A stretch of 35,594 bases of DNA, taken from assembly GCF_013823285.1 (NCBI RefSeq), contig NZ_PNLV01000017.1, positions 1 to 35,594 of the forward strand, in the 5' to 3' direction. Shown here piece after piece: positions 7,942-16,723 of the stretch (position 1 is the first letter of the stretch; each line of letters starts with the position of its first letter). Both the position numbers and the translations under genes were made by a program. Origin of the DNA: Brevundimonas sp. Lineage in GTDB: Bacteria > Pseudomonadota > Alphaproteobacteria > Caulobacterales > Caulobacteraceae. The notes under the pieces were generated by a model that had not been told where the DNA came from, searched no databases, and was given only the letters and a program-made list of their open reading frames with translations.

Positions 7942-10383
7942 GTGATCGCCAAATCTACTTCATCTGTTCGCCTGCTCGTTGGCTGTTCTGTCCTCAGTCT
8001 CATGGCCGCAGGGGCCGCTGTGGCCCAGGACGCGCCGATTGTTCAGCCTGGCGCGCCGGGACAGGCGCCGCGCGCCCTGACCGCGGCGGAGGCGGCTCGC
8101 ATCGCCGACAACCGCTATTCGGCCGACGACGTACGCTTCATGCAGGACATGATTCACCACCACCATCAGGCGACCGTGATGGCGGCCCTCGTGGCGGACC
8201 GCACCAACACCCCCGACATCGTCGACATCGCGCGACGCATCGACGCCTCCCAGGCCGACGAGATCGCCTTCATGCGCGGCTGGTTGATGGAGCGGGGGCA
8301 GGACGCGCCTGACCCGTCCGCTCACGCCATGGCAGGCCATGGCCATCACGGCGGTCATGGGGCAGCCCACACGCATACGACCATGGCGGGCATGGCCACG
8401 CCTGAACAGATGGCCGAACTGGCCGCCGCCAGCGGCGTGGCCTTCGACCGCATGTTCCTGGACCTGATGATTGCACACCACGCGGGCGCGGTGGAGATGG
8501 TGGGCGACCTGCTGGGACGGTCCGGTTCAGCCTATGATCCGGTTCTGTTCGAGTTCGTAACCGACATCACCAACGAACAGCAGGCCGAGATCACCCGTAT
8601 GACGACAGTGGCGCGCGGCCTGGCTGAGGATCCGCGCACCAACCTGAGGCCCGGTTTCCGCGACGCGGGCGAGGCCGCCAGCAACATGACCCTGGTCGCC
8701 AGCCTGCCCAAGCCGGCCGGCTTCTATGACCCGGCCAATCCCGCCGGCCTCCCGCCGCCCATCCCGTCCGAGGACGCCGCCGAGGCAGGCGAGCGCGGGC
8801 CGGAGGGCTCCGGCCGCTTTGGCCGGCGCGGGCCGTTCCTCAGCTTCGCCAACACCGATCTGGCCTTCGCGGGAGATCTCATGGCCGTTGGCAACTATCA
8901 CGGGGTGAACCTTTACCGGATCGGCGAGACGGCGCCGCAACTGATCAGTTCGCTGGTCTGCCCCGGCGGGCAGGGCGATGTGTCCATCGTCGGCGATCTT
9001 CTGCTCATGTCGGTGGAGCAGACCACTGCGCGCGTGGACTGCGGTCGCGAAGGCATCAGCGAGGACGTCAGCCCCGACCGTTTCCGGGGGTTGCGCATCT
9101 TCGACATCAGCGACCCCGTACGCCCGGTGCAGGTGGGCCAGGTCCAGACCTGCCGCGGATCCCACACCCATTCGGTGGTGTCGTCCGACGAGCGGTCGAT
9201 CATCGTCTACAACTCGGGCACTTCTTCGGTGCGCAATCAAGAGGAGCTGGCCGGCTGCGTGGTCGGCCTGCCGGGCGATCCGCGCACGGCCCTGTTCAGC
9301 ATCGACGTGATCGAGATCCCGGTGGCTGATCCGTCCCGGGCCCGCATCATCGACAGCCCCCGCGTCTTCGCCGACGACGAGACGGGCGTTGTGGCCGGCC
9401 TCTGGCAAGGCGGCGACCATGGCGACGGCACCCAGCGCACCAGCCGCACCGACCAGTGCCACGACATCACCGTCTTCCCCTCCGCGAATCTGGCGGCGGG
9501 CGCCTGTTCTGGCAACGGCATCCTTCTGGACATCAGCGACCCCCGCGCGCCACGGCGCATTGATGCGGTCAATGACCCGGGGTTCGCCTACTGGCATTCG
9601 GCCACCTTCAACAACGACGGCACCAAGGTGCTGTTCACCGACGAATGGGGCGGCGGCTCCCGTCCGCGCTGCCGTGTGCAGGATCCTGTGACCTGGGGCG
9701 CCAACGCCTTCTACGACATCGTCGACGGTCGTCTGGAGCAGCGCGGCTATTTCAAGCTGCCGGCGCCCCAGACCGAGCTGGAGAATTGCGTCGCCCACAA
9801 CGGCTCCATTGTGCCGGTGCCGGGCCGCGATATCTTCGTGCAGGCTTGGTATCAGGGCGGCGTCTCGGTGATCGACTTCACCGACTCCGCCAATCCGGTG
9901 GAGATCGCCTGGTTCGACCGCGGTCCCGTGGATGGCGAACACGCCATCCTGGGGGGCTACTGGTCCACCTACTGGTATGACGGCCGCATCTACGGCACCG
10001 AGATCGTGCGCGGCCTGGACGTGCTGACCCTGCAGCCAAGCGAGCATCTGTCCGAGGCGGAAATCGCGGCGGCGGGTCTGGCCGATCAGGGCGGGACCTT
10101 CAATCCGCAGCAGCAATTCCCGGTGAGCTGGCCCGACCATCCGGTCGTCGCCCAGGCCTATGTGGATCAACTGGCCCGGACCCAGGCCATGTCGGCCGAT
10201 CAGACCGCCCGGCTGACCGAGGCCCTGACCCAGGCTGCGGCCCGCATCGACGCGGGCGGCCGGGACGCGGCCCTGGCCGGGACGCTCCAGCAGCTCGCGG
10301 CCGGGCTCAGCGTCAACGGCGAAGCCGAGCGCGCGGCGGCGCTGCGGGAGACCCTTGACGGCGTCGCTGGCCGTCTTCGGTAG
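7942..10383 (+). CDS. Secreted DUF305 / LVIVD-type beta-propeller fusion protein
   Basis: With a GTG start at 7942 the product is 813 residues; GTG at 7930 (817 residues) is equally possible and both have weak ribosome-binding sites. A Sec signal peptide (RLLVGCSVLSLMAAGAAVAQ) comes first. Residues about 55-225 form a DUF305 helical bundle with two His-rich faces: FMQDMIHHHHQATVMAALV and LDLMIAHHAGAVEMV. Between them sits a His/Gly insert, HAMAGHGHHGGHGAAHTHT, suited to binding metal. Residues about 280-720 carry repeated motifs of the type LRIFDISDPVRPVQVGQV, ILLDISDPRAPRRIDAV and VSVIDFTDSANPVEIAWF, typical of LVIVD-repeat beta-propellers. A helical C-terminal tail follows. Family knowledge links DUF305 to copper in some bacteria, but the function here is unknown. 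A strong terminator follows. Confidence 0.85.
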   Translation: MIAKSTSSVRLLVGCSVLSLMAAGAAVAQDAPIVQPGAPGQAPRALTAAEAARIADNRYSADDVRFMQDMIHHHHQATVMAALVADRTNTPDIVDIARRIDASQADEIAFMRGWLMERGQDAPDPSAHAMAGHGHHGGHGAAHTHTTMAGMATPEQMAELAAASGVAFDRMFLDLMIAHHAGAVEMVGDLLGRSGSAYDPVLFEFVTDITNEQQAEITRMTTVARGLAEDPRTNLRPGFRDAGEAASNMTLVASLPKPAGFYDPANPAGLPPPIPSEDAAEAGERGPEGSGRFGRRGPFLSFANTDLAFAGDLMAVGNYHGVNLYRIGETAPQLISSLVCPGGQGDVSIVGDLLLMSVEQTTARVDCGREGISEDVSPDRFRGLRIFDISDPVRPVQVGQVQTCRGSHTHSVVSSDERSIIVYNSGTSSVRNQEELAGCVVGLPGDPRTALFSIDVIEIPVADPSRARIIDSPRVFADDETGVVAGLWQGGDHGDGTQRTSRTDQCHDITVFPSANLAAGACSGNGILLDISDPRAPRRIDAVNDPGFAYWHSATFNNDGTKVLFTDEWGGGSRPRCRVQDPVTWGANAFYDIVDGRLEQRGYFKLPAPQTELENCVAHNGSIVPVPGRDIFVQAWYQGGVSVIDFTDSANPVEIAWFDRGPVDGEHAILGGYWSTYWYDGRIYGTEIVRGLDVLTLQPSEHLSEAEIAAAGLADQGGTFNPQQQFPVSWPDHPVVAQAYVDQLARTQAMSADQTARLTEALTQAAARIDAGGRDAALAGTLQQLAAGLSVNGEAERAAALRETLDGVAGRLR

Positions 10384-10402
10384 AAGGCGCGGCCTGGAAG
10401 AG

Positions 10403-10432
10403 AAAAGGCCCCGGTGCGAACCGGGGCCTTTT
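10403..10432. terminator. Bidirectional terminator between DUF305 protein and polyamine genes
   Basis: A perfect 12-bp stem, AAAAGGCCCCGG (10403-10414) with CCGGGGCCTTTT (10421-10432), encloses a 6-base loop. The A-run and T-run flank it symmetrically, so it can serve both the plus-strand gene ending at 10383 and the minus-strand gene ending at 10439. Confidence 0.9.
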
Positions 10433-10438
10433 TGCTTC

Positions 10439-11488
10439 TTAAGCGAACAGCTTTTGCCAGCGGCGCTTCTCGCGGTTCTTCCAGGCGCCCCGGTGATAGG
10501 CGTCGGAACCGATCAGCGGCACCACCGTGGTGGCCTCGGCGAACACCATCTGCTCGTGGGTGGTCTGGACCTTGCCCCACGAGGCGGCCTCCTTGAGGGT
10601 GGAGGACGAACAGGCGCCGTCGCGAACGTCGGCCACGGTGATCTGCACGGCGTATTTGTGCATCTCGGCCTCGACGCCGAGGATCTCGGCGCAGACCACG
10701 GTGTCCTGGGCGAAGTTCTTGGGAACCCCGCCGCCCACCATGAACAGGCCGGTGACGCCGGCGGCGATCTTGATGTCGGTCAGTTCGCGGAAGTCGGCGA
10801 TGGCGTCCAGCATCATGTAGGGCTGGCTGGCGGCGGCGCGCTCCTTCTGGTGCTTGACCAGACCGAAGCCGGCCGAGGAATCAACGAACGCCGGGCAGAA
10901 GATCGGCACGCCTTCTTCGTAGGCGGTCTGGATCAGCGAGCCGGGCTTCTTCGCGTTGCCCTCCGACAGCCACTTGCCCATCTCCCAGATGAACTCACGG
11001 CTGGAATAGCCGCGCGGCTCCAGCCGGTTGGCGATTTCCAGAATGGTGTGGTCGCAGGCCTGGAGCTCTTCCTCGTCGATGTAGGTGTCGTAGATGCGGT
11101 CGATGTAGTTCTCGCGCAGCACGTTGTCGTCCACCTCGCCGGCGGCCTGATAGTGCTTGAAGCCCAGGGCCTCGAAGAAATCCATGTCGACGATGGAGGC
11201 GCCGGTGGCGACCACGGCGTCGACCATGCCGAACTTCACCATGTCGCGGTACACGTGCATGCAGCCGCCGGCCGAGGTGGAGCCCGCGAGGATCAGCCAA
11301 GGCGAGCAGTCCTTGTCCTCGATGGCCATGTTGAAGATGTCGGCGGCCCGGGCCGTGTCACGGCTCGAGAACGACATCTTGCGCATGGAATCAATGATCG
11401 GGCGCGCGTCGAAGGATGTGATGTCCACGTGCTCGACGGTGTTCTGGAGCAGTTGGGCTTTCTGGTTCGACTGAACAGGAGCGTTCAT
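10439..11488 (-). CDS. Deoxyhypusine synthase-family enzyme, probable homospermidine synthase
   Basis: The 349-residue protein is clearly of the deoxyhypusine synthase fold: NAD-binding segments LAGSTSAGGCMHVYRDMV and GLFMVGGGVPKNF, and the catalytic lysine K306 in AASWGKV, matching the SWGK motif where the eukaryotic enzyme forms its imine intermediate. Bacteria lack eIF5A, and bacterial members of this family are known or predicted to make homospermidine from putrescine (or from spermidine plus putrescine). The gene lies 99 bases downstream of an ODC-type decarboxylase that would supply putrescine, which supports a polyamine role. Homospermidine synthase is therefore an inference, and spermidine-dependent variants are possible. 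It probably shares transcription with the decarboxylase, subject to the hairpin at 11531-11564. Confidence 0.85.
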   Translation of the reverse strand: MNAPVQSNQKAQLLQNTVEHVDITSFDARPIIDSMRKMSFSSRDTARAADIFNMAIEDKDCSPWLILAGSTSAGGCMHVYRDMVKFGMVDAVVATGASIVDMDFFEALGFKHYQAAGEVDDNVLRENYIDRIYDTYIDEEELQACDHTILEIANRLEPRGYSSREFIWEMGKWLSEGNAKKPGSLIQTAYEEGVPIFCPAFVDSSAGFGLVKHQKERAAASQPYMMLDAIADFRELTDIKIAAGVTGLFMVGGGVPKNFAQDTVVCAEILGVEAEMHKYAVQITVADVRDGACSSSTLKEAASWGKVQTTHEQMVFAEATTVVPLIGSDAYHRGAWKNREKRRWQKLFA

Positions 11489-11530
11489 AGCAAGGGTTTC
11501 CCTTTGGTTTGAGCGCCCGTCGTCAAGAGA

Positions 11531-11564
11531 AGCAGCGGCCCGGACGGAGCGACGGGCCGCTGCT
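11531..11564 (-). terminator. Hairpin between decarboxylase and deoxyhypusine synthase-like gene
   Basis: AGCAGCGGCCC (11531-11541) pairs perfectly with GGGCCGCTGCT (11554-11564). Read on the minus strand it is followed by TCTCTTG, only moderately T-rich. It may be a partial terminator or attenuator lowering expression of the downstream gene, or an mRNA stabiliser. Confidence 0.55.
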
Positions 11565-11587
11565 CAATAGAATGCATAAGTGACGGT

Positions 11588-12853
11588 TTAGCGCCGCGAC
11601 TTCTTGCGTTGACCCGCCTTGCCCTTGGGCCGGCTGAAGCGGACCACCTTGCGGGCGGTCTCTTCCGCCGTGGTGCGCACGGTGGGGATGGAGCGCGGGG
11701 CCAGACCGTACAGCGAGGCCATGGGAGCGTCCTCGACCGCGGCGATGTCGTGCACGCCATAGCCATTGAAGCCGGTGGACATGGCCACCCCGTAAGCGCC
11801 CAGCATGCCGATCTCGATGTAGTCGCCTTCGCGCACATCGGCGGGCAGGTAGAACGGCCCCGGCATGTGGTCGATGGAGTCGCAGGTCGGACCATAGAAG
11901 CGGAAGGGCTTCAGTTCGCCCGCGCTGTCCCCGTCCCGCACCAGCTTGACCGGGAACGGCCAGCGCGAGTGCGTCGCGTCGAACAGCGAGCCGTAGGAGC
12001 CGTCGTTCAGATAAAGGGCGTCGCCCTTTCTCAGCTCGACCTGACACAGGATCGAGGACGATTCCGCCACCAGCGCGCGGCCCGGCTCGCACCACAGCTC
12101 GGTGGTTTCCGAAACCGGCATCTCGTTGAAGCCGCGATGGATGGCGTCGGCGTATTCCTGCATGTCCGGCGGGACCATGCCGGGATAGACGGACGGAAAG
12201 CCGCCGCCCACATCGACGATGTCCACGAACACGCCCGCGCGGCTGATGGCGCGGCCGACCTGGGCCATGGCGGCCTCGTAGGCCGAGGGACGCATGCACT
12301 GCGAGCCCACATGGAACGAGACGCCCATCAGGCCGTCCACCGTCGCCTGGCGCACGGCCAGCAGCAGCGACGGCGCATCGTGGGTCGCCACGCCGAACTT
12401 GCCCGACAGGGTATAGGCCGCGCCGTCGGCCGAGACCGCCATGCGCACCATCAGGTTCAGATCCTTCGCGCCGCCGGTGGCGTCGAGAATTTTCTGCAGC
12501 TCGTCATGGCTGTCCAGCGCGAAGGTGCGGACGCCGTGGTCGAAATAGGCCCTGGTGATAGCCGACCGGCCCTTGACCGGGTGCATGAAGGCCAGGCGCG
12601 CGGTGGCGCTGACCGAACGCACCAGTTCGATCTCGGAAAGGGAGGCCACGTCGAACGCGCTCACGCCCGCCTCGATCAGGGCCTCGATGACCCACGCGGA
12701 AGGGTTCGCCTTCACCGCATAGAAGACATCGGCCTTCAGATTGTCCTGGAACCAGCGTGCCGCTACGGAAACAGAGCGCGGCCGCACGAGGGCGACGGGA
12801 CGCTCAGGGGACCGCTCACGGACCAGGTCCAGGGGAAATTGGTACGTGCGCAA
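11588..12853 (-). CDS. PLP-dependent ornithine decarboxylase-type enzyme (fold III)
   Basis: This 421-residue cytoplasmic enzyme decarboxylates a basic amino acid, most likely ornithine to putrescine. Alanine-racemase-fold motifs are complete: the PLP lysine K48 in FYAVKANPS, H181 in SFHVGSQ, the phosphate-binding GGGFP at 216-220, EPGRALVAES from 256, catalytic C324 in YGPTCDSIDHM, and GAYG at 352-355. The GPTCDSID segment fits ornithine/lysine decarboxylases rather than LysA, so lysine is a possible second substrate. The C-terminus is strongly basic (KGKAGQRKKSRR). The start is TTG at 12853; AGGGGG lies 9 bases upstream, and no ATG occurs before the essential lysine. It pairs with the downstream deoxyhypusine synthase-like gene and is divergent from the DUF2254 gene. 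Confidence 0.88.
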   Translation of the reverse strand: MRTYQFPLDLVRERSPERPVALVRPRSVSVAARWFQDNLKADVFYAVKANPSAWVIEALIEAGVSAFDVASLSEIELVRSVSATARLAFMHPVKGRSAITRAYFDHGVRTFALDSHDELQKILDATGGAKDLNLMVRMAVSADGAAYTLSGKFGVATHDAPSLLLAVRQATVDGLMGVSFHVGSQCMRPSAYEAAMAQVGRAISRAGVFVDIVDVGGGFPSVYPGMVPPDMQEYADAIHRGFNEMPVSETTELWCEPGRALVAESSSILCQVELRKGDALYLNDGSYGSLFDATHSRWPFPVKLVRDGDSAGELKPFRFYGPTCDSIDHMPGPFYLPADVREGDYIEIGMLGAYGVAMSTGFNGYGVHDIAAVEDAPMASLYGLAPRSIPTVRTTAEETARKVVRFSRPKGKAGQRKKSRR

Positions 12854-13049
12854 TTCACGTAACCCCCTGATGATTGTTAACCCAGACCGGCGTTAGCGGC
12901 GCAAGCATAGGGACCTACGGGGTCCGCCGGAATGCGCGACATAAGGTCCATGGCCTGTCATGTAAAGTGACAATTTCCGGGCAGGCTCCGAGGTTTCTCG
13001 GGAGCCGGCCGCTCGCGAGGGCGTTGCAGGGCCAAGGAAGGGGCTGGTC

Positions 13050-14276
13050 ATGGATCGATGGTTGTTCGCCTGGCGGCGGCTGAAAGGCCGTCTCTGGTTC
13101 CGCGCTGCGCTCTACGCCCTGGTGGGTGTGGCGGCGGCGCTCCTGGCTGTGGTGGGGGCCCCCTGGGTGCCCCAGGACGTGGCCGACCGGCTGGGCGGCG
13201 AGTCCGTCGAACAGATCTTGACCATCCTGGCCTCCAGCCTGCTGGCCGTGGCCACCTTCTCGCTCGGCGCCATGGTGACGGCCTACACGGCGGTGTCCTC
13301 CGCCGCCACGCCGCGGGCCGCGTCGCTGGTCACGTCTGACGAGGGCACGCAGAAATCCCTGGCCACCTTCGTGGGCGCGTTTCTGTACGCCATTGTCGGG
13401 GTGACGGCGATCAACGCCAACTATTACGGCGCCGAGGGGCGCGCGATCATTTTCCTGGTCAGCCTGTGTGTGGTGGCCCTGGTTGCCTTCCGGCTGCTGG
13501 CCTGGATAGATCGCCTGTCCAGCCTGGCGCGGGTCGGTCACATTGTTTCGGTGGTGGAGTCGCGCACGCATGAGGCCCTGACGGACCGACGGCGGCGCCC
13601 GTTCATCAGCGGACGCGAGGGCGTCCTGAAACACGGGGCGTTGGTCGTGGCGGGGACGACCGGCTATGTGCGCAACGTCGATCCCCAGCGGCTTCAGGAG
13701 GTGGCGGAGTCGGAGGATTGTGTGGTCCAGGTCATTGCACCGCCGGGCGCCTTCGTCCGACGCGGCGAACCCTTGGCGCGCATCAGTCTCGAGACCTGCG
13801 ATGACGAGGTCCGCAAACGGTTCGTTTCGGCCTTCGCGCTCGGCCCCACGCGCTCGTTCGATCAGGATCCCCGCTTCGGCCTCATCGTGCTGGGCGAGAT
13901 CGCCACCAGGGCGCTGTCGCCGGGCGTGAACGATCCTGGAACGGCCATGCAGGTCATCGGCGTGGGCGTCCGGCTGCTGGACGACTGGGCGCGGACGCCT
14001 CCAGACCAGACACAAGACCAGATCTGTTCCCGCATTCTGGCGCCCGGTATCGAGGCGCACGACCTGCTCAGCGACGTGATGGACCCCATCGCCCGCCACG
14101 GCGCGAGGGACCCGGCGGTGATGATCCGGTTGAGGAAGGCGCTGGGGTCCCTGACGGACGGCGCCGACATCTTTGAGCCCGCCGCACAGCGCATGGACGA
14201 GCACCTACTGGCCCGGTGCCGCCAGGCCATAGCCTACAAGCCGGATTTCAACACCATTGAGAAGGCCGCGCCCTGA
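13050..14276 (+). CDS. DUF2254 family inner-membrane protein
   Basis: The 408-residue protein matches the DUF2254 predicted membrane family. Four hydrophobic segments lie in the first 155 residues (about 20-41, 57-82, 103-122, 132-153), including ILASSLLAVATFSLGAMVTA and FVGAFLYAIVGVTAI. A soluble C-terminal half follows, with conserved-looking stretches GYVRNVDPQRLQ, PPGAFVRRGEPLARI, DPRFGLIVLGEIATRAL and SPGVNDPGTAM. The biochemical role of the family is unknown. A strong ribosome-binding site (AAGGAAGGGG at 13034-13043) fixes the ATG. It lies 88 bases upstream of the Anbu operon on the same strand and could be co-transcribed, but its link to that system is not established. Confidence 0.85.
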   Translation: MDRWLFAWRRLKGRLWFRAALYALVGVAAALLAVVGAPWVPQDVADRLGGESVEQILTILASSLLAVATFSLGAMVTAYTAVSSAATPRAASLVTSDEGTQKSLATFVGAFLYAIVGVTAINANYYGAEGRAIIFLVSLCVVALVAFRLLAWIDRLSSLARVGHIVSVVESRTHEALTDRRRRPFISGREGVLKHGALVVAGTTGYVRNVDPQRLQEVAESEDCVVQVIAPPGAFVRRGEPLARISLETCDDEVRKRFVSAFALGPTRSFDQDPRFGLIVLGEIATRALSPGVNDPGTAMQVIGVGVRLLDDWARTPPDQTQDQICSRILAPGIEAHDLLSDVMDPIARHGARDPAVMIRLRKALGSLTDGADIFEPAAQRMDEHLLARCRQAIAYKPDFNTIEKAAP

Positions 14277-14364
14277 TCAAAGCTGGAGATGCTGCAATGC
14301 ACAATTCAGTTGCCGGGCGGTGTCCATCGGGTCCAGTCTGTCGGACAAGCGGCACGGAGGCGCC

Positions 14365-15783
14365 ATGCCTTTCGACGAGATGACCGGTCATAATGGACCG
14401 CCCGAGATCCGGGAGAGCTACCAGGCGCTGGCCCGTTGGCTGGAGGAGGCGCCGCCTGACCTGCTGCAGGCTCGCTCCCGTCAGGCGGAACTGTTCTTTC
14501 GCCGCATGGGCATCACCTTCGCCGTCTATGGGGAGGCGGCGTCCAGTGAGCGGCTGATCCCCTTCGACGTGGTGCCCCGCATTATCGGGGCGAGCGAATG
14601 GGCCGGGCTGGAAGCCGGCCTGGTTCAGCGGGTCGGCGCGCTGAATGCCTTTCTCAAGGACATCTATGGCCCGCAGGAATGTCTGAAGGCCGGAATCATC
14701 CCGCCCGAGCTGATCCTGACCAATCCCTGCTACCGGCCCGAGATGCAAGGCCGCCGCCCGCCCGGCGACATCTGGGTTCACATCGCCGGGGTGGATCTGG
14801 TCCGCACTAACGAGGACGGCTTTCACGTGCTGGAGGACAATGTCCGCACGCCGTCCGGGGTCTCCTACATGCTGGAGAACCGCGAGATGATGATGCGGTT
14901 GTTTCCGGACCTGTTCGCCGAATATCCGGTGCGCCCGGTGGAGACCTACGCCGACATGCTGCTGGACAGCCTGCGCGCCTGCGCGCCGTCGGGGGCGGGC
15001 GCCGATCCATGCATCGTGGTGCTGACGCCGGGCCAGTATAATTCCGCCTATTACGAGCACTCGTTCCTGGCCGACAAGCTGGGCGTGGAGCTGTGCGAAG
15101 GCGCCGACTTGTTCGTGGACGACGGCTTTGTCTTCATGCGCACCACCCAGGGCGCCAAGCGGGTGGACGTGATCTATCGCCGGGTGGACGACGCCTGGCT
15201 CGATCCCCTGACGTTCCAGCCGGAGTCCGCCCTGGGCGTGCCGGGTCTGATGACCGCCTATCAGGCGGGCACGGTGACCCTGGCCAATGCGGTGGGCACC
15301 GGCGTGGCTGACGACAAGGCCGTCTACACCTACATGCCCGAGATCATCCGTTTCTTCACCGGCGAGGAGCCGATCCTGAAGAACGTCCCCACCTGGCGCT
15401 GCCGCGAGCCCGAGGCGCTGAAGGAGGTTCTGGGCAAGCTGGACGAACTGGTGGTCAAGGAGGTCGGTGGCTCCGGCGGCTACGGCATGCTCGTGGGACC
15501 CGCCTCGACGAAGGCCGAGATCGAGGATTTTCGTAGAAAGCTGATCGCCGACCCGGACGACTTCATCGCCCAGCCGACCCTGTCCCTGTCCACGGCTCCG
15601 ACCCTGGACAAGGGCGAACTGGTCAGCCGCCATGTGGACCTTCGCCCCTTCGTGTTGTCGTCTCCACAGGGGATCAAGGCGGCGCCCGGCGGCCTGACCC
15701 GCGTGGCGCTCAAGGCCGGCTCCCTGGTGGTGAATTCCAGTCAGGGCGGCGGCACCAAGGACACCTGGGTGCTGGAGGACTGA
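14365..15783 (+). CDS. Circularly permuted ATP-grasp type 2 protein of the Anbu operon
   Basis: The 472-residue product belongs to the circularly permuted ATP-grasp family (former DUF404/DUF407), predicted to ligate a carboxylate to an amine using ATP, that is peptide-bond formation. Recognisable segments are LNAFLKDIYG, NPCYRPEMQGR, HVLEDNVRTPSGVSYMLENR, VVLTPGQYNSAYYEHSFLA, DVIYRRVDDAWLDPL, MPEIIRFFTGEEPILKNVP, the glycine-rich VVKEVGGSGGYGMLVGP, and ARHVDLRPF-like SRHVDLRPFVL. The ATG at 14365 has GGAGG 5 bases upstream, and the family homology begins there; a longer in-frame reading from 14257 is a false extension. The stop overlaps the next start by ATGA. No substrate is known for this family in the Anbu context. 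Confidence 0.92.
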   Translation: MPFDEMTGHNGPPEIRESYQALARWLEEAPPDLLQARSRQAELFFRRMGITFAVYGEAASSERLIPFDVVPRIIGASEWAGLEAGLVQRVGALNAFLKDIYGPQECLKAGIIPPELILTNPCYRPEMQGRRPPGDIWVHIAGVDLVRTNEDGFHVLEDNVRTPSGVSYMLENREMMMRLFPDLFAEYPVRPVETYADMLLDSLRACAPSGAGADPCIVVLTPGQYNSAYYEHSFLADKLGVELCEGADLFVDDGFVFMRTTQGAKRVDVIYRRVDDAWLDPLTFQPESALGVPGLMTAYQAGTVTLANAVGTGVADDKAVYTYMPEIIRFFTGEEPILKNVPTWRCREPEALKEVLGKLDELVVKEVGGSGGYGMLVGPASTKAEIEDFRRKLIADPDDFIAQPTLSLSTAPTLDKGELVSRHVDLRPFVLSSPQGIKAAPGGLTRVALKAGSLVVNSSQGGGTKDTWVLED

Positions 15784-16721
15784 TGCTTTCCCGCACCGCC
15801 GACAGCCTGTTCTGGACCGGCCGCTACATCGAGCGGGCCGACTATCTCGCGCGCATTCTGGAAGCGACCTTGCGCCTCGCCGCCATTCCCACGCGGGAAG
15901 GCGCCAGTGAAGGCGTCTGGGCCGGCGCCTTGGGCTCGGCCGGCATGGCCGACGCTTTCGCCGCCCTGGGCGCGACGCCGAATGAACGGTCCGTGCGCGA
16001 GTTTCTTGCCTTCGCGCCGGATAACGCTTCGTCCATCACCGCCTGCATCACCCGGGCCCGCATCAATGCGCGCTCGGTCCGCACCGCCCTGACAGTGGAG
16101 TTGTGGGAAGCCATCAACGGCGCATGGAACGGTCTGGCCGAACAGGGCCGCCCAACCCGCCGCGACGACTTCGTCAACTTCCTCGAATGGGTGAAAACCG
16201 TCACCCTGTCGGTGGAGGGCGCCTCCTCGCGGACCATGCTGAGGAACGACGCCTACTGGTTCCTGAAACTGGGCGCGGCTGTCGAACGGGCGGACAACAC
16301 CGCCCGGCTGCTGGATGTGAAATACCACCTGCTGCTGCCCGAGGGCGAACGGGTCGGCGGCCAGCTGGACTATTTCCAGTGGACCACCCTGCTGCGCGAG
16401 GTCTCGGCCCTGACCGCCTATCGCTGGGTCTACCGGGACAACGTCAAGCCGTGGCTGGTGGCGGATCTGCTGGTGCTGAACCGCCAGATGCCGCGTTCGC
16501 TGGCCAGTTGCCAGTCCGAGATCGTCAGCTGCCTTGAGCTTCTGGCCGCCCACTACGGCCGCCGCGGCCTGTCCCAGCGCATCGCCAACACCCGGCTGAT
16601 GCAGTTCGAGGAGGCCACCATCGAACGCATCTTCCAGTCGGGCCTGCACGAGTACATCCAGGCGTTTCTGGACCAGAACAACCGCCTTGGTCAGGCCATC
16701 AGCGAACAGTATCTGAGCTGA
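15783..16721 (+). CDS. Alpha-E domain protein (DUF403) of the Anbu operon
   Basis: This 312-residue all-helical protein is the standard partner of the circularly permuted ATP-grasp protein. It starts with the family hallmark MLSRTADSLFWTGRYIERADYLARI as read (residues 1-25; key residues W11, Y15, E17, R18, D20), and further conserved parts are LGAAVERADNTARLLDVKYH and LASCQSEIV. Glu/Arg-rich helices give the domain its name. Its activity is unproven; it is predicted to act with the ATP-grasp protein in peptide or amide synthesis. The gene overlaps the ATP-grasp gene by ATGA, and the transglutaminase gene follows after 2 bases, so all are translated together. Confidence 0.92.
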   Translation: MLSRTADSLFWTGRYIERADYLARILEATLRLAAIPTREGASEGVWAGALGSAGMADAFAALGATPNERSVREFLAFAPDNASSITACITRARINARSVRTALTVELWEAINGAWNGLAEQGRPTRRDDFVNFLEWVKTVTLSVEGASSRTMLRNDAYWFLKLGAAVERADNTARLLDVKYHLLLPEGERVGGQLDYFQWTTLLREVSALTAYRWVYRDNVKPWLVADLLVLNRQMPRSLASCQSEIVSCLELLAAHYGRRGLSQRIANTRLMQFEEATIERIFQSGLHEYIQAFLDQNNRLGQAISEQYLS

Positions 16722-16723
16722 CC

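Noticed and set aside
8527-10170. A 547-codon minus-strand frame
   Set aside because: Antisense to the DUF305/propeller protein and without family features.
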